Shown here: piece after piece, positions 1 through 6,929 of the stretch | Position numbering within the stretch: position 1 is the stretch's first letter | Layout of the letters: each line of letters starts with the position of its first letter | NCBI GenBank assembly: GCA_900541695.1 | Contig: UQKL01000020.1 | Location: 1-37,017, forward strand | From: an uncultured Collinsella sp. | GTDB lineage: Bacteria > Actinomycetota > Coriobacteriia > Coriobacteriales > Coriobacteriaceae | Length of the DNA: 37,017 nt | Direction: 5' to 3' | Position numbers and translations under genes: made by a program | The notes under the pieces: model-generated | What the model was told of the DNA's origin: nothing | Databases searched by the model: none | Seen by the model: only the letters and a program-made list of their open reading frames with translations

Positions 1-227
1 TAGACCTCGAGGTCGCGGTCGCCGAACTTGTTCATGAGGTACTCGAGCTGCATGAGCTCGTCCCAGGTGCCGCCGACGCCCATCAGGAACACGGCGTCGT
101 AGCCCTCGTCGGCGACCTTGTCGGCGAGCGCGGTCATCTTCTTGCCGGTCTCGTAGAGCGCCTTGCCGTCCTCGAGATAGCCCTCCTGGTCGAAATGCAT
201 GATCTCGATCTTCTCGGTTTCCTTCAT
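1..227 (-). CDS. SIS-domain sugar-phosphate isomerase/deglycase-like protein, N-terminal part
   Basis: The reading frame starts at an ATG (227) preceded by a GGAGAG ribosome site and runs off the left edge, so only about 75 residues are visible. The text begins MKETEKIEIMHFDQ and reaches FLMGVGGTWDE, a glycine-rich turn after a hydrophobic strand as in the sugar-phosphate-binding SIS fold. It lies 60 bp downstream of another SIS gene in the same direction, so the two are probably co-transcribed. Pairs of SIS deglycases under a GntR/UTRA regulator are known from fructoselysine and glucoselysine catabolism (FrlB, GfrE/GfrF); that function is inferred from context only. Truncation by the window edge prevents checking catalytic residues. 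Confidence 0.75.
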   Translation of the reverse strand, partial: MKETEKIEIMHFDQEGYLEDGKALYETGKKMTALADKVADEGYDAVFLMGVGGTWDELMQLEYLMNKFGDRDLEV

Positions 228-287
228 TTGTCTCTCCTTTCTGGGGTTGTTTCCACATCCCCCATGCCAACGGGCATCAAAACCCGC

Positions 288-1403
288 TTACATTCCGTAA
301 CACTCAGCCGCTTTGGCCTTAAGCGCATTGACTGACTCTTCGTAGCCCTCTGCCTTGACCTCCATTTGCTTGGAGACGGCATCGAGATACGGGTGCACGT
401 TCCATGACTTCAGACGCTCGGCGATCATGGCCGCAATCGTCTGGAAGAACACAAGATTGGGAATTGCGCTGAGCAGCGGAGCCACCTGAGGCACCGCAAC
501 CTCGTGAGCCCTACCCTTGGGATGGGCCGTGAGCAGCACCGTTTTTGCCGTAACGTTCGATAGCGCATCGGCGATATTCGCAAGACGCTCCGACCCCTGC
601 GGATCGTCGACGATAAACACCAGATAGCCCGGAACGATCTGCATCTCGGGACCGTGGACGAACTCCTCGCCTTCGTGATGCATGGCAGGAATCTTGATGG
701 TCTCGCTCAGCTTGAGCGCTGCCTCCTCGGCAACACCATAGTTGGGGCCGTTGCCGACGACCATGGCGGGCATGTGCTCAGAAAGCTCGAGCATGTGATC
801 TTGGACATATGCCTCGGCGGTCTTGCACATCACGGCATTAGCCTGGATAGCCTCGCGCAGGTCATCAAGACGCTGAGCAACGCCCTTGGCGTCAATCGTT
901 CCGCGCGCCTGACCGCCGTAAATACCAAAGAGCACCAGGTACTCAACGAGAACCTCGACGCCCAGAGTCACAAAGTCCACCGACTCGACGCCCACACCGT
1001 AGTCAAGAACGATGTCAGCGTGTTCCTTGATGGGTGCCTCGACGTTTGCCGTGAGCGCAACTGCAGCCATATCGTGTGCGCGCATGTAATCGAGCGCCGC
1101 AATCGTATTGGTTGAATAGCCGCTCTGCGAGACGGCAATGTTAAGCGCATGCTGTGGATAGGTGTGTTCAAAATCGATGAAGGCCTCGGGCGTCACAACG
1201 GACACCTGCATCTGCAGCGCATCTTGCAGGTAATCGCGGGCGCAATCCGCAGCATGGCGCGACGAACCCGAAGCAACGATGCGCAGCGCGTCAAAAGAAC
1301 CGGACTGGAAAATATCAACGAGCTGCGCTACCAGCTCAGACGAACGCTCGAGGTTCTCTCCCATACGCACATGGGCAAGCTGAACGTAATCGAGCATCTT
1401 CAT
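288..1403 (-). CDS. Double SIS-domain protein, GlmS-isomerase/FrlB-like (possible deglycase or sugar isomerase)
   Basis: The 371-residue protein has two SIS modules. The first (about 35-165) carries ASGSSRHAA and SQSGYSTNT, the classic phosphosugar-binding serine loops. The second (about 210-340) carries VVGNGPNYGVAEEAALK and the HHEGEEFVHGPE segment seen in GlmS-isomerase and FrlB relatives. No glutaminase domain is present, so it is not glucosamine-6-phosphate synthase. I chose the ATG at 1403 because GAGGTGAG lies just upstream; an in-frame ATG at 1442 adds 13 unlikely residues and has no ribosome site. A second SIS gene follows downstream and two GntR/UTRA regulators lie upstream, which suggests catabolism of an amino sugar or Amadori compound. 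Substrate is not determinable here. Confidence 0.85.
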   Translation of the reverse strand: MKMLDYVQLAHVRMGENLERSSELVAQLVDIFQSGSFDALRIVASGSSRHAADCARDYLQDALQMQVSVVTPEAFIDFEHTYPQHALNIAVSQSGYSTNTIAALDYMRAHDMAAVALTANVEAPIKEHADIVLDYGVGVESVDFVTLGVEVLVEYLVLFGIYGGQARGTIDAKGVAQRLDDLREAIQANAVMCKTAEAYVQDHMLELSEHMPAMVVGNGPNYGVAEEAALKLSETIKIPAMHHEGEEFVHGPEMQIVPGYLVFIVDDPQGSERLANIADALSNVTAKTVLLTAHPKGRAHEVAVPQVAPLLSAIPNLVFFQTIAAMIAERLKSWNVHPYLDAVSKQMEVKAEGYEESVNALKAKAAECYGM

Positions 1404-1428
1404 CGTCTCACCTCGTAACAAATCATTA

Positions 1429-1473
1429 GTATTTGATACCAATCACAGTTATAGGTTACGGCTTTTTGATACC
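1429..1473. promoter_or_regulatory. Candidate GntR operator pair upstream of the SIS genes
   Basis: TTTGATACC occurs twice in direct orientation, at 1432-1440 and 1465-1473, 33 bp apart (about three helical turns). The first copy is embedded in GTATTTGATAC (1429-1439), whose outer GTAT/ATAC arms are palindromic. The sites sit between the SIS gene start and the upstream gntR stop, in an AT-rich gap where the promoter must lie. Assignment to the neighbouring GntR proteins is inference. Confidence 0.4.
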
Positions 1474-1597
1474 TCTTTGTCGATTAATTTATCCCCATCG
1501 GCGAACGGTCGATTTTGAGCCATGTAAGGTTGTATATGCAGTCTACTCAACGAATCAAAATTCCGTCAGCTTTTCAGCCCGTTATGCAAAAAACCAG

Positions 1598-2311
1598 CTA
1601 GTACGTATAGGTATATCCACCCGCATCACCGCGGTTAAACGACTTGACGTACTCGATCGCCTGGCCGCTCGCATCGAAGCTCACACACTCAAGCGTCAAG
1701 GCAAGATCGCCCTGCTCCAGTCCAAGCAGGCCGGCATCTCGCGCGCCCAGCGCTTCGATATCGAGCTTTTCCTGTGCCATGACCGGCTTTCGGCCCAACA
1801 TCTCATAGGTCTCGTACAAACTGAAGACCGACACGTCAATATCTTCGATTGTAGGAAACAGCAGGCACGGAATGAACGCCATCTCAATCGATACGGGATC
1901 GCCGTTGACGCAGTTCAAACGCCGAATCGAATACAGCAAATCGTCCTCGGCAATGCCAAACAGGTTGGCATAATATGGGCCCGCACAACGCTTGGAACGC
2001 GCGAGGATACGGACGGACGGCTCGCCGCCCGAAGCACGAACCGATTCGCGAAAGCCTCCCGTTCGCTCGTAAGCAACGGGCACCTTCTGTGCCACAAACG
2101 CGCCCTTTCCGCGGACGCGTCGAATCTGCCCACGCCGAACCAGCTCATCGACAGCGCTTCGGATGGTCAAGCGTGTCGTACCGAATTCCTCGGCGAGGTC
2201 TTTTTCGGACGGAATCATGGAACCCGTAGGATATATACCGCGCTCGATACGCTCCTCGATGCGGCGTCGAATGCGCATATAAACCGGGGTGGCATCTACT
2301 GTTTCAGCCAT
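1598..2311 (-). CDS. GntR-family regulator with UTRA ligand domain
   Basis: 237 residues. The N-terminal winged helix-turn-helix (about 8-75) has the GntR pattern: YMRIRRRIEERIERG, then IPSEKDLAEEFGTTRLTIR and the wing VRGKGAFVA. Residues 90-235 match the UTRA effector-binding fold used by HutC-type members to sense sugar phosphates or related ligands. The start overlaps the end of the preceding gntR by 16 nt, so the two regulators are probably translated from one mRNA and coupled. It lies 195 bp upstream of the SIS genes and most likely controls them; the direct repeats in that gap are plausible operators. The effector is unknown. Confidence 0.9.
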   Translation of the reverse strand: MAETVDATPVYMRIRRRIEERIERGIYPTGSMIPSEKDLAEEFGTTRLTIRSAVDELVRRGQIRRVRGKGAFVAQKVPVAYERTGGFRESVRASGGEPSVRILARSKRCAGPYYANLFGIAEDDLLYSIRRLNCVNGDPVSIEMAFIPCLLFPTIEDIDVSVFSLYETYEMLGRKPVMAQEKLDIEALGARDAGLLGLEQGDLALTLECVSFDASGQAIEYVKSFNRGDAGGYTYTY

Positions 2312-3063
2312 TGTTCACCTGCCACGCTCCTCATGCCGTTCTTCTCGCCGTTATCGGCAAAGCGGAACTTTGTGGGCAAAATCACCGATTTGCAATGCTC
2401 CACAAAACGCATGTCCTTATCAAATTCCATCGTGCTCTCATAGAACACCGGCGTTCCCTCTTCTTGCTGGAGCAACTCGGCCTCTTCGGCGTTCAAACGC
2501 GAGATGGAGATATGCTCACGTCCATGCTCAACGCGCACGCCGCCTTCTTTGAGCAAGACATCGTAAAGGCTCTCACACTCAAAATCGTGATCGGGAAGCG
2601 AGGGGCACAGGGACAGGTTAACGTGAGCCGTCTCGATTGACGCCGGCTCGCCCTCAATAAGTCGAACACGCTGCATGCGGAGCAAAGGAGCGCCTACAGC
2701 CACCCCAAGCTTGTCGGCAAGCGCCTCATCCGCCTCGATGGCCCCGGTGGAAACCAGACGAGAAGAGGGGTGCAGGCCGGCAGTCCGCACAGCATCGGAG
2801 AAGTTATACGTTTCCTGAAAGATATTGAGCGGTTTGGGAGGACACACATACGTACCCGATCCGCGACGGCTCTCGAGCGTTCCACACGAGATGAGCCGCG
2901 TGATACCGGCGCGCAACGCCGTACGCGAAACGCCAATCTCTTCGCACAGCACGCGCTCGGCCGGCAGGCGATCGCCGCCGGCAAGCTGATGGTGCTGGAT
3001 ATACCAAAGAATCCCCTCAACAGCACGATCTTTGGGGGGAATTGCATAAGATTCGCCTGCCAT
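2296..3063 (-). CDS. GntR-family regulator with UTRA ligand domain (upstream member of an overlapping pair)
   Basis: 255 residues from the ATG at 3063, chosen because GAGGAG lies 8 nt upstream; an in-frame ATG at 3099 lacks such a site. The DNA-binding domain shows LPAERVLCEEIGVSRTALR followed by the wing SRRGSGTYV, and the C-terminal two thirds are UTRA-like (LLRMQRVRLIEGEPASIET). It overlaps the next gntR by 16 nt. Two consecutive, diverged UTRA regulators in one transcript could sense different ligands, form heterodimers, or control two promoters. The two proteins are clearly different sequences, not a recent duplication. Confidence 0.88.
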   Translation of the reverse strand: MAGESYAIPPKDRAVEGILWYIQHHQLAGGDRLPAERVLCEEIGVSRTALRAGITRLISCGTLESRRGSGTYVCPPKPLNIFQETYNFSDAVRTAGLHPSSRLVSTGAIEADEALADKLGVAVGAPLLRMQRVRLIEGEPASIETAHVNLSLCPSLPDHDFECESLYDVLLKEGGVRVEHGREHISISRLNAEEAELLQQEEGTPVFYESTMEFDKDMRFVEHCKSVILPTKFRFADNGEKNGMRSVAGEQWLKQ

Positions 3064-3101
3064 TGCACAGACTCCTCGTTCAGAAACGTATGTCGCCAAA
3101 A

Positions 3102-3590
3102 TTAGGCCAGACCACCCATGGCATCAAATTCGGCCTTGATCTTCTCGGCGACATTCCGATACGACTTATACAGGCTTGAATCGCGTTTGACTTCATCGGT
3201 CATAACGGGAATCTCTAATTTGGAAACCTCATCTTTTCCCGTCTGAACCGCCACAACAACGCCCATACCAAGACACATATTACGCTTGGCAGCGTTTATT
3301 TTCGCCGCCTTGGCAGGATTTGCCAGGATACGCTGGGCAAATTCCTGTTTTGAGGCCACTTCCTCGGCCTCCGGATCGCCCGCCTCGGCTACTTCGCACT
3401 GCAACACGTCCGCATAGTCAAAAATCTTCGGCTCGCCGCCGCGCTGATGCACGGCCCACTTGCGACGCGTGGCATCCTGGTAGATAGCCGGCAAAAACGT
3501 AAACCGCGGCGGGTCCAAAATCGTATCCGTGATGGTAAACACATCGGGATCAAAGGCATCCTGCGGATTTTTCTTCTTGAACAGCCCCAT
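3102..3590 (-). CDS. Hypothetical protein, 162 residues
   Basis: Start chosen at the ATG giving MGLFKKKNPQDAF, 5 nt after GGGAGG; an upstream in-frame ATG at 3623 has no ribosome site. The protein has no signal peptide and no clear membrane segment, apart from a short hydrophobic stretch (MCLGMGVVVAVQ). A central segment reads KIFDYADVLQCEVAEAG, which resembles the C-terminal part of small DUF4428-type proteins, where a similar strand-turn motif follows a zinc ribbon; the ribbon itself is absent here. The gene stops 38 bp before the gntR pair and runs in the same direction, so co-transcription is possible. I cannot assign a function. Confidence 0.7.
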   Translation of the reverse strand: MGLFKKKNPQDAFDPDVFTITDTILDPPRFTFLPAIYQDATRRKWAVHQRGGEPKIFDYADVLQCEVAEAGDPEAEEVASKQEFAQRILANPAKAAKINAAKRNMCLGMGVVVAVQTGKDEVSKLEIPVMTDEVKRDSSLYKSYRNVAEKIKAEFDAMGGLA

Positions 3591-3711
3591 ATCAGCCTCC
3601 CGTACTAGCATTAAACAACTCAAGCTGAATATAGCACCAATTTCAAGCCGCCGCTTTACCGTATCGGTGCGCGGCGTCTATGGCTCGACCAGCGGAAAAG
3701 TTCACGGACGA

Positions 3712-3784
3712 GGGCCGGGGTGCCTGCTTTGTTTTGAGAAGTGGGCTTCGCGAACTTCTCAAAACAAAGCAGGCACCCCGGCCC
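3712..3784. repeat. Long perfect inverted repeat, 31-bp arms, 11-nt loop
   Basis: Arm 3712-3742 is an exact reverse complement of 3754-3784, and the loop 3743-3753 includes TTCGCGA. The outer half of the stem is GC-rich and the inner half AT-rich, the same plan as the three larger hairpins in this window, but without the 69-nt conserved tip. It lies 54 bp past the lacI stop and upstream of the 162-residue protein. There is no T-run after it in either direction, so it is not a standard intrinsic terminator. Confidence 0.85.
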
Positions 3785-3838
3785 CGCCAGCAAATAGCGG
3801 ACACTCTGCACGCAATCTATGCAAACAAGCAAGTGCGC

Positions 3839-4867
3839 TTAGCTATATTCGGTAAGGTCAAGCACACTGTCCTTCACGATAAGCGCCGGCTCCAGAACGA
3901 CCTCTTCGGCACGTCTACCGCCCCTACCGGCAAGACGCTTGGACATGCAGCCAAAAGCATGCTCCGCAAGAACACCGGGATCCTGCTCAATCGCGGTCAG
4001 CGCCGGCTCAAAGAGAACGTCAGCCGCCGAGTTGTCGTAACTCACCACAGAGATGTCGCCCGGGATGCTCTTCCCCATCTCGTGCAAGCGCTTGAGCAGA
4101 CCGAGGGCAATGTTGTCCGAGCTTGCGAACACGGCGGTGGCATCGGTTGCAAGCACCGCCTCCGAGGCCTCGTATGCGCTCGGAATGTAATACTCGCTCT
4201 CGAACTCCAGACGGGCGTCGATGGGCAGGCCAACCTCGCGCAGTGCGCGCTCATAGCCGGCAAGTCGTTTGCGACCCGTATTGGAGCGGCGCGCGTTAAC
4301 CAGGCAGGCAATGCGGCGGTGGCCTTGCTCGATCAGATAGCGGGTAGCCATATAGCCGCCCATCTCGTGGTCGAACATCACCTTGTCGCACTCGAGTCCC
4401 TCAATGGCACGGTCGACCATTACGGCCGGGATGGGCAGGTGGCTGACTTCTTCGCGCAGGGCGCGGTCGTCGGAGAACTCGTCGCCCACGACCAGGAAGA
4501 CGCCATCAACGCCGCGCGTCACCAGCTGGCGCAGCAGCTCCAGATCGTCATCGGCGCTTCCGCCCGAGTTGGTAATGAAGAGCGCATAGCCGTCCTCGCG
4601 ACAGCGCTTTTCCAAGCTCCCGGCGAGCGAGGCAAAAAAGCGGCTCTCGATGTTAGGGACGATAAGGCCCAGCGTGCGCGACTCGCGCATGACCAGACTA
4701 CGCGCAATCTGGTTAGGAACATAGTGGTTGCGCGCCGCGACCTCCTTGATGAGCTTGCGGTTTTCTTCCGAGATGCGACAGGGCCGATTATTGAGAACAA
4801 GCGAGACCGACGAGGGGGAAAGCCCCACCTCCTGGGCGATCTGCTTGAGGGTGACTTTGTTGGCCAT
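3839..4867 (-). CDS. LacI-family transcriptional regulator
   Basis: 342 residues from the ATG at 4867, which follows GGAAGGAG. Residues 4-55 form the LacI headpiece (VTLKQIAQEVGLSPSSVSLVL) with the hinge-region RSL; residues 60-340 form the periplasmic-binding-protein-like effector domain (RTLGLIVPNIESRFFASL, then VMVDRAIEG, FASSDNIALGLL and ISVVSYDN). The frame stays open far upstream, but that part is antisense to murB and is not coding. The gene is divergent from murB with 183 bp between starts, and a palindrome at 5009-5018 in that gap is a candidate operator. The inducer is probably a sugar; no transporter or hydrolase is adjacent to name it. Confidence 0.93.
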   Translation of the reverse strand: MANKVTLKQIAQEVGLSPSSVSLVLNNRPCRISEENRKLIKEVAARNHYVPNQIARSLVMRESRTLGLIVPNIESRFFASLAGSLEKRCREDGYALFITNSGGSADDDLELLRQLVTRGVDGVFLVVGDEFSDDRALREEVSHLPIPAVMVDRAIEGLECDKVMFDHEMGGYMATRYLIEQGHRRIACLVNARRSNTGRKRLAGYERALREVGLPIDARLEFESEYYIPSAYEASEAVLATDATAVFASSDNIALGLLKRLHEMGKSIPGDISVVSYDNSAADVLFEPALTAIEQDPGVLAEHAFGCMSKRLAGRGGRRAEEVVLEPALIVKDSVLDLTEYS

Positions 4868-5001
4868 CTCGCTCCTTCCAGGTTTACGCGCAATCTCTTG
4901 AAAGTATAGCGACCGCCCCTCTACCTCGGTGATAAACACTTTACCAATCCGGTGGACGGCTGTTTTATCGCCGCCAGCGCACCAAATCCGTCCGGGTGGG
5001 G

Positions 5002-5018
5002 TATATTGCAATCGATTG
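5002..5018 (+). promoter_or_regulatory. murB -10 element abutting a LacI-type palindrome
   Basis: TATATT at 5002-5007 is a good -10 for murB. It is followed directly by CAATCGATTG (5009-5018), a perfect palindrome with the central CG typical of LacI-family operators. A repressor bound here would cover the start site. The divergent lacI gene is the obvious candidate regulator. Confidence 0.45.
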
Positions 5019-5050
5019 ATGACAACGACCACCAAAAGGCGGATATTCGT

Positions 5051-6010
5051 ATGCACGAGAACGACTTTTTTAACGAGGACCTGCTGTGCGCGCTTGCTGG
5101 CGTTGCCGGCGAGGACAACGTGCTGATGAGCGAGCCCATGCGCGAGCACACCACGTTTAAGATCGGCGGCCCGGCCGACGTCTTTGTCACGCCCGATACC
5201 GAGCAGGGCCTCGTCGCCACGCTCGATACCTGCTATCGCTGCGATCTGCCCCTCACCATCGTGGGCAACGGCTCCGACCTGCTCGTCGGCGACAAGGGCA
5301 TCCGTGGCGTCGTCGTGGCGCTGGGCGAGGGACTCTCCGACATTACGGTCGACGGCACGCACGTCACGGCGGCAGCCGGCGCCTTGCTTTCCGATGTCGC
5401 CGCTGCGGCAGCCGAGGCCGGTCTCACCGGCATGGAGCCCATCTCGGGCATCCCCGGATCGGTCGGCGGCGCCTGCTACATGAACGCCGGCGCCTACGGT
5501 GCCTGCATGGCCGATGTGCTGGGGTCCGTGCGCGTCTACAAACCCGCTCGCATGCTCGACGACGGCACCCGCGGCAGCGGCAACATCATCGAGTTCGATG
5601 TCGATGAGCTCAACCTGGGCTATCGCAAGAGCCGCATCGCCGACGACGGCTTTATCGTTCTTTCTGCCACCTTCAACCTCGCACCGGGCAACGCCGCGAT
5701 GATCAAGGCCGACATGGACGGCTACCGCCAGCGCCGCGAGGACAAGCAGCCGCTCGACATGCCGAGTGCCGGCTCCACCTTCAAGCGCCCCGAGGGCTAC
5801 TTTGCCGGCAAGCTCATCATGGATGCCGGCCTGCGCGGCCATGCTGTCGGCGGCGCGCAGGTGAGCGAGAAGCACTGCGGCTTCATCGTCAACGCCGACC
5901 ACGCCACCGCCGCCGACGTCGACGAACTCATCCGCGACATCCAAGCCAAAGTCAAAGAGCAGTTCGACGTAGACCTAGAACCCGAAGTCCACCGAGTAGG
6001 CGAATTTTAA
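5051..6010 (+). CDS. murB: UDP-N-acetylenolpyruvoylglucosamine reductase MurB
   Basis: This FAD enzyme reduces UDP-GlcNAc-enolpyruvate to UDP-MurNAc in cytoplasmic peptidoglycan precursor synthesis. The 319 residues match the family length. Visible motifs are HTTFKIGGPADVF, IVGNGSDLLVGDKG (FAD site), SGIPGSVGGACYMNAGAYG, LGYRKSR and the catalytic-serine region PSAGSTFKRPEGYFAGKLI, ending with GFIVN and EPEVHRVG. The start at 5051 has AAAGGCGG 8 nt upstream; an in-frame ATG at 4952 would add 33 residues with no family match and would overlap the promoter. It is monocistronic, followed by a hairpin terminator at 6043-6076. The unusual aspect is its divergent pairing with a LacI regulator. Confidence 0.96.
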   Translation: MHENDFFNEDLLCALAGVAGEDNVLMSEPMREHTTFKIGGPADVFVTPDTEQGLVATLDTCYRCDLPLTIVGNGSDLLVGDKGIRGVVVALGEGLSDITVDGTHVTAAAGALLSDVAAAAAEAGLTGMEPISGIPGSVGGACYMNAGAYGACMADVLGSVRVYKPARMLDDGTRGSGNIIEFDVDELNLGYRKSRIADDGFIVLSATFNLAPGNAAMIKADMDGYRQRREDKQPLDMPSAGSTFKRPEGYFAGKLIMDAGLRGHAVGGAQVSEKHCGFIVNADHATAADVDELIRDIQAKVKEQFDVDLEPEVHRVGEF

Positions 6011-6042
6011 TAGCCCGCTCGCCGCGGTCCACTTTAATTAAT

Positions 6043-6080
6043 AACGGGACAAGTGATGTAGCTCACTTGTCCCGTTTTCA
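6043..6080. terminator. Bidirectional intrinsic terminator after murB
   Basis: A perfect 14-bp stem (6043-6056 with 6063-6076) around a 6-nt loop is followed by a T-rich tail on the + strand. It separates murB from the converging small ORF at 6082. Confidence 0.85.
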
Positions 6081-6081
6081 T

Positions 6082-6543
6082 TTATTTGCGAAGAACATCG
6101 GCCATCCGCAGGATTGAAATCATCGACCGATAAGTGAGTTCCACCTTTTCGCCCGCAAGCAGTCGTTTCGAGCCAATCTCATCTAGCCCCACAAGCCGAG
6201 AAAACAGCAAGCTACTCATCATGCCCTCGTCAATTGATTCCTTTATGGTCTTCAAAACGTCCGTATCATGAAGCGACGCCGAGCTGTAGGGGGCAACACG
6301 AGCGGAACTCTCAATTAACGACGAGACAAAAGGATGGAGATGCTTTGGACATAGTCCATCAAACACCACATCCCCATTGTCATCCGAGCCGACTAGTCGC
6401 CAACTATAATGATCGACCCAGTCGTCTCCGTCATATATGGTGTCCATGAGCAACTTCCCGTCTAGAGAGAAACCTGTTTGAACATCGGGGCGCAAGACCG
6501 CAATCCATATAGGACCCGCAGCAGCTCCAACCCAACGCACCAC
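6082..6543 (-). CDS. Hypothetical protein, 153 residues (low confidence)
   Basis: An open frame starting at a GTG (6543) gives MVRWVGAAAGPIWIAVLRPD, then a charged Asp-rich middle and a helical C-terminus ending RMADVLRK. There is no convincing ribosome site, and the frame continues about 14 codons upstream to a stop without an ATG. The true start may therefore be missing or the gene may be a 5'-truncated remnant. Base composition is visibly less GC-rich than the flanking genes, consistent with acquired DNA. I recognise no family. It converges on murB and lies beyond the terminator of the hydrolase gene. Confidence 0.45.
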   Translation of the reverse strand: MVRWVGAAAGPIWIAVLRPDVQTGFSLDGKLLMDTIYDGDDWVDHYSWRLVGSDDNGDVVFDGLCPKHLHPFVSSLIESSARVAPYSSASLHDTDVLKTIKESIDEGMMSSLLFSRLVGLDEIGSKRLLAGEKVELTYRSMISILRMADVLRK

Positions 6544-6700
6544 ACGACAATTGTATATTGCGACTATTTTAGATCTACATGATCAGTTCGAGTTCGCAAC
6601 AAGGCGATTATTGCAGCTAGGTTATATTTCATTTTCCACTTTGATGAGCCGTCGGCTCCAAATTCCAAAACCGAAGTCCACGGAGTCGATAATTTTATTT

Positions 6701-6726
6701 AAAAAGAAGGCCCCGAAAGGGGCCTT
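6701..6726 (-). terminator. Intrinsic terminator for the wall-hydrolase transcript
   Basis: AAGGCCCC (6707-6714), a GAAA loop and GGGGCCTT (6719-6726) form a hairpin that on the minus strand is followed by a run of five U and further A/U. It lies 203 bp past the hydrolase stop, so the long hairpin at 6780-6910 is inside the transcribed 3' region. Confidence 0.8.
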
Positions 6727-6779
6727 CGCCATCTTTATATCAGACAACCAGTCCGGTGTATCGCGCTTTGAACCCGGAA

Positions 6780-6910
6780 GGTCCGGGACTGCGGGCGAGG
6801 CATAAGGTTGGTCGCGAGTTCCGCACGCAAAGAAGGCCACTTAATGTGGCCTTCGTCTTGCGCAGGACTGTAGAGCAGGCAACCTTATGCCTCGCCCGCA
6901 GTCCCGGACC
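6780..6910. repeat. Long-arm hairpin element A: 31-bp perfect arms around a conserved 69-nt core
   Basis: Arm 6780-6810 is the exact reverse complement of 6880-6910. The 69-nt interior (6811-6879) differs at only its first base from the interior of the element at 29859-29993, although the arms there are mostly different. Inside the core a 9-bp hairpin (6832-6840 with 6846-6854), a 5-bp helix (6826-6830 with 6858-6862) and an AGT-CC/GGACT helix can form. The element begins 19 bp after the hydrolase stop codon and is transcribed as its 3' UTR. Confidence 0.9.
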
Positions 6911-6929
6911 AACCAGCTTCAAGCCGCAG

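Noticed and set aside
3690..3855. Short ORFs reading through the 3712-3784 palindrome
   Set aside because: Both frames cross the inverted repeat and encode no recognisable domain.
3839..5944. A 701-codon frame extending lacI upstream through murB
   Set aside because: The first 359 codons are antisense to murB and have the low-complexity Val/Asp/Gly text of a shadow frame. The LacI start at 4867 has a ribosome site.
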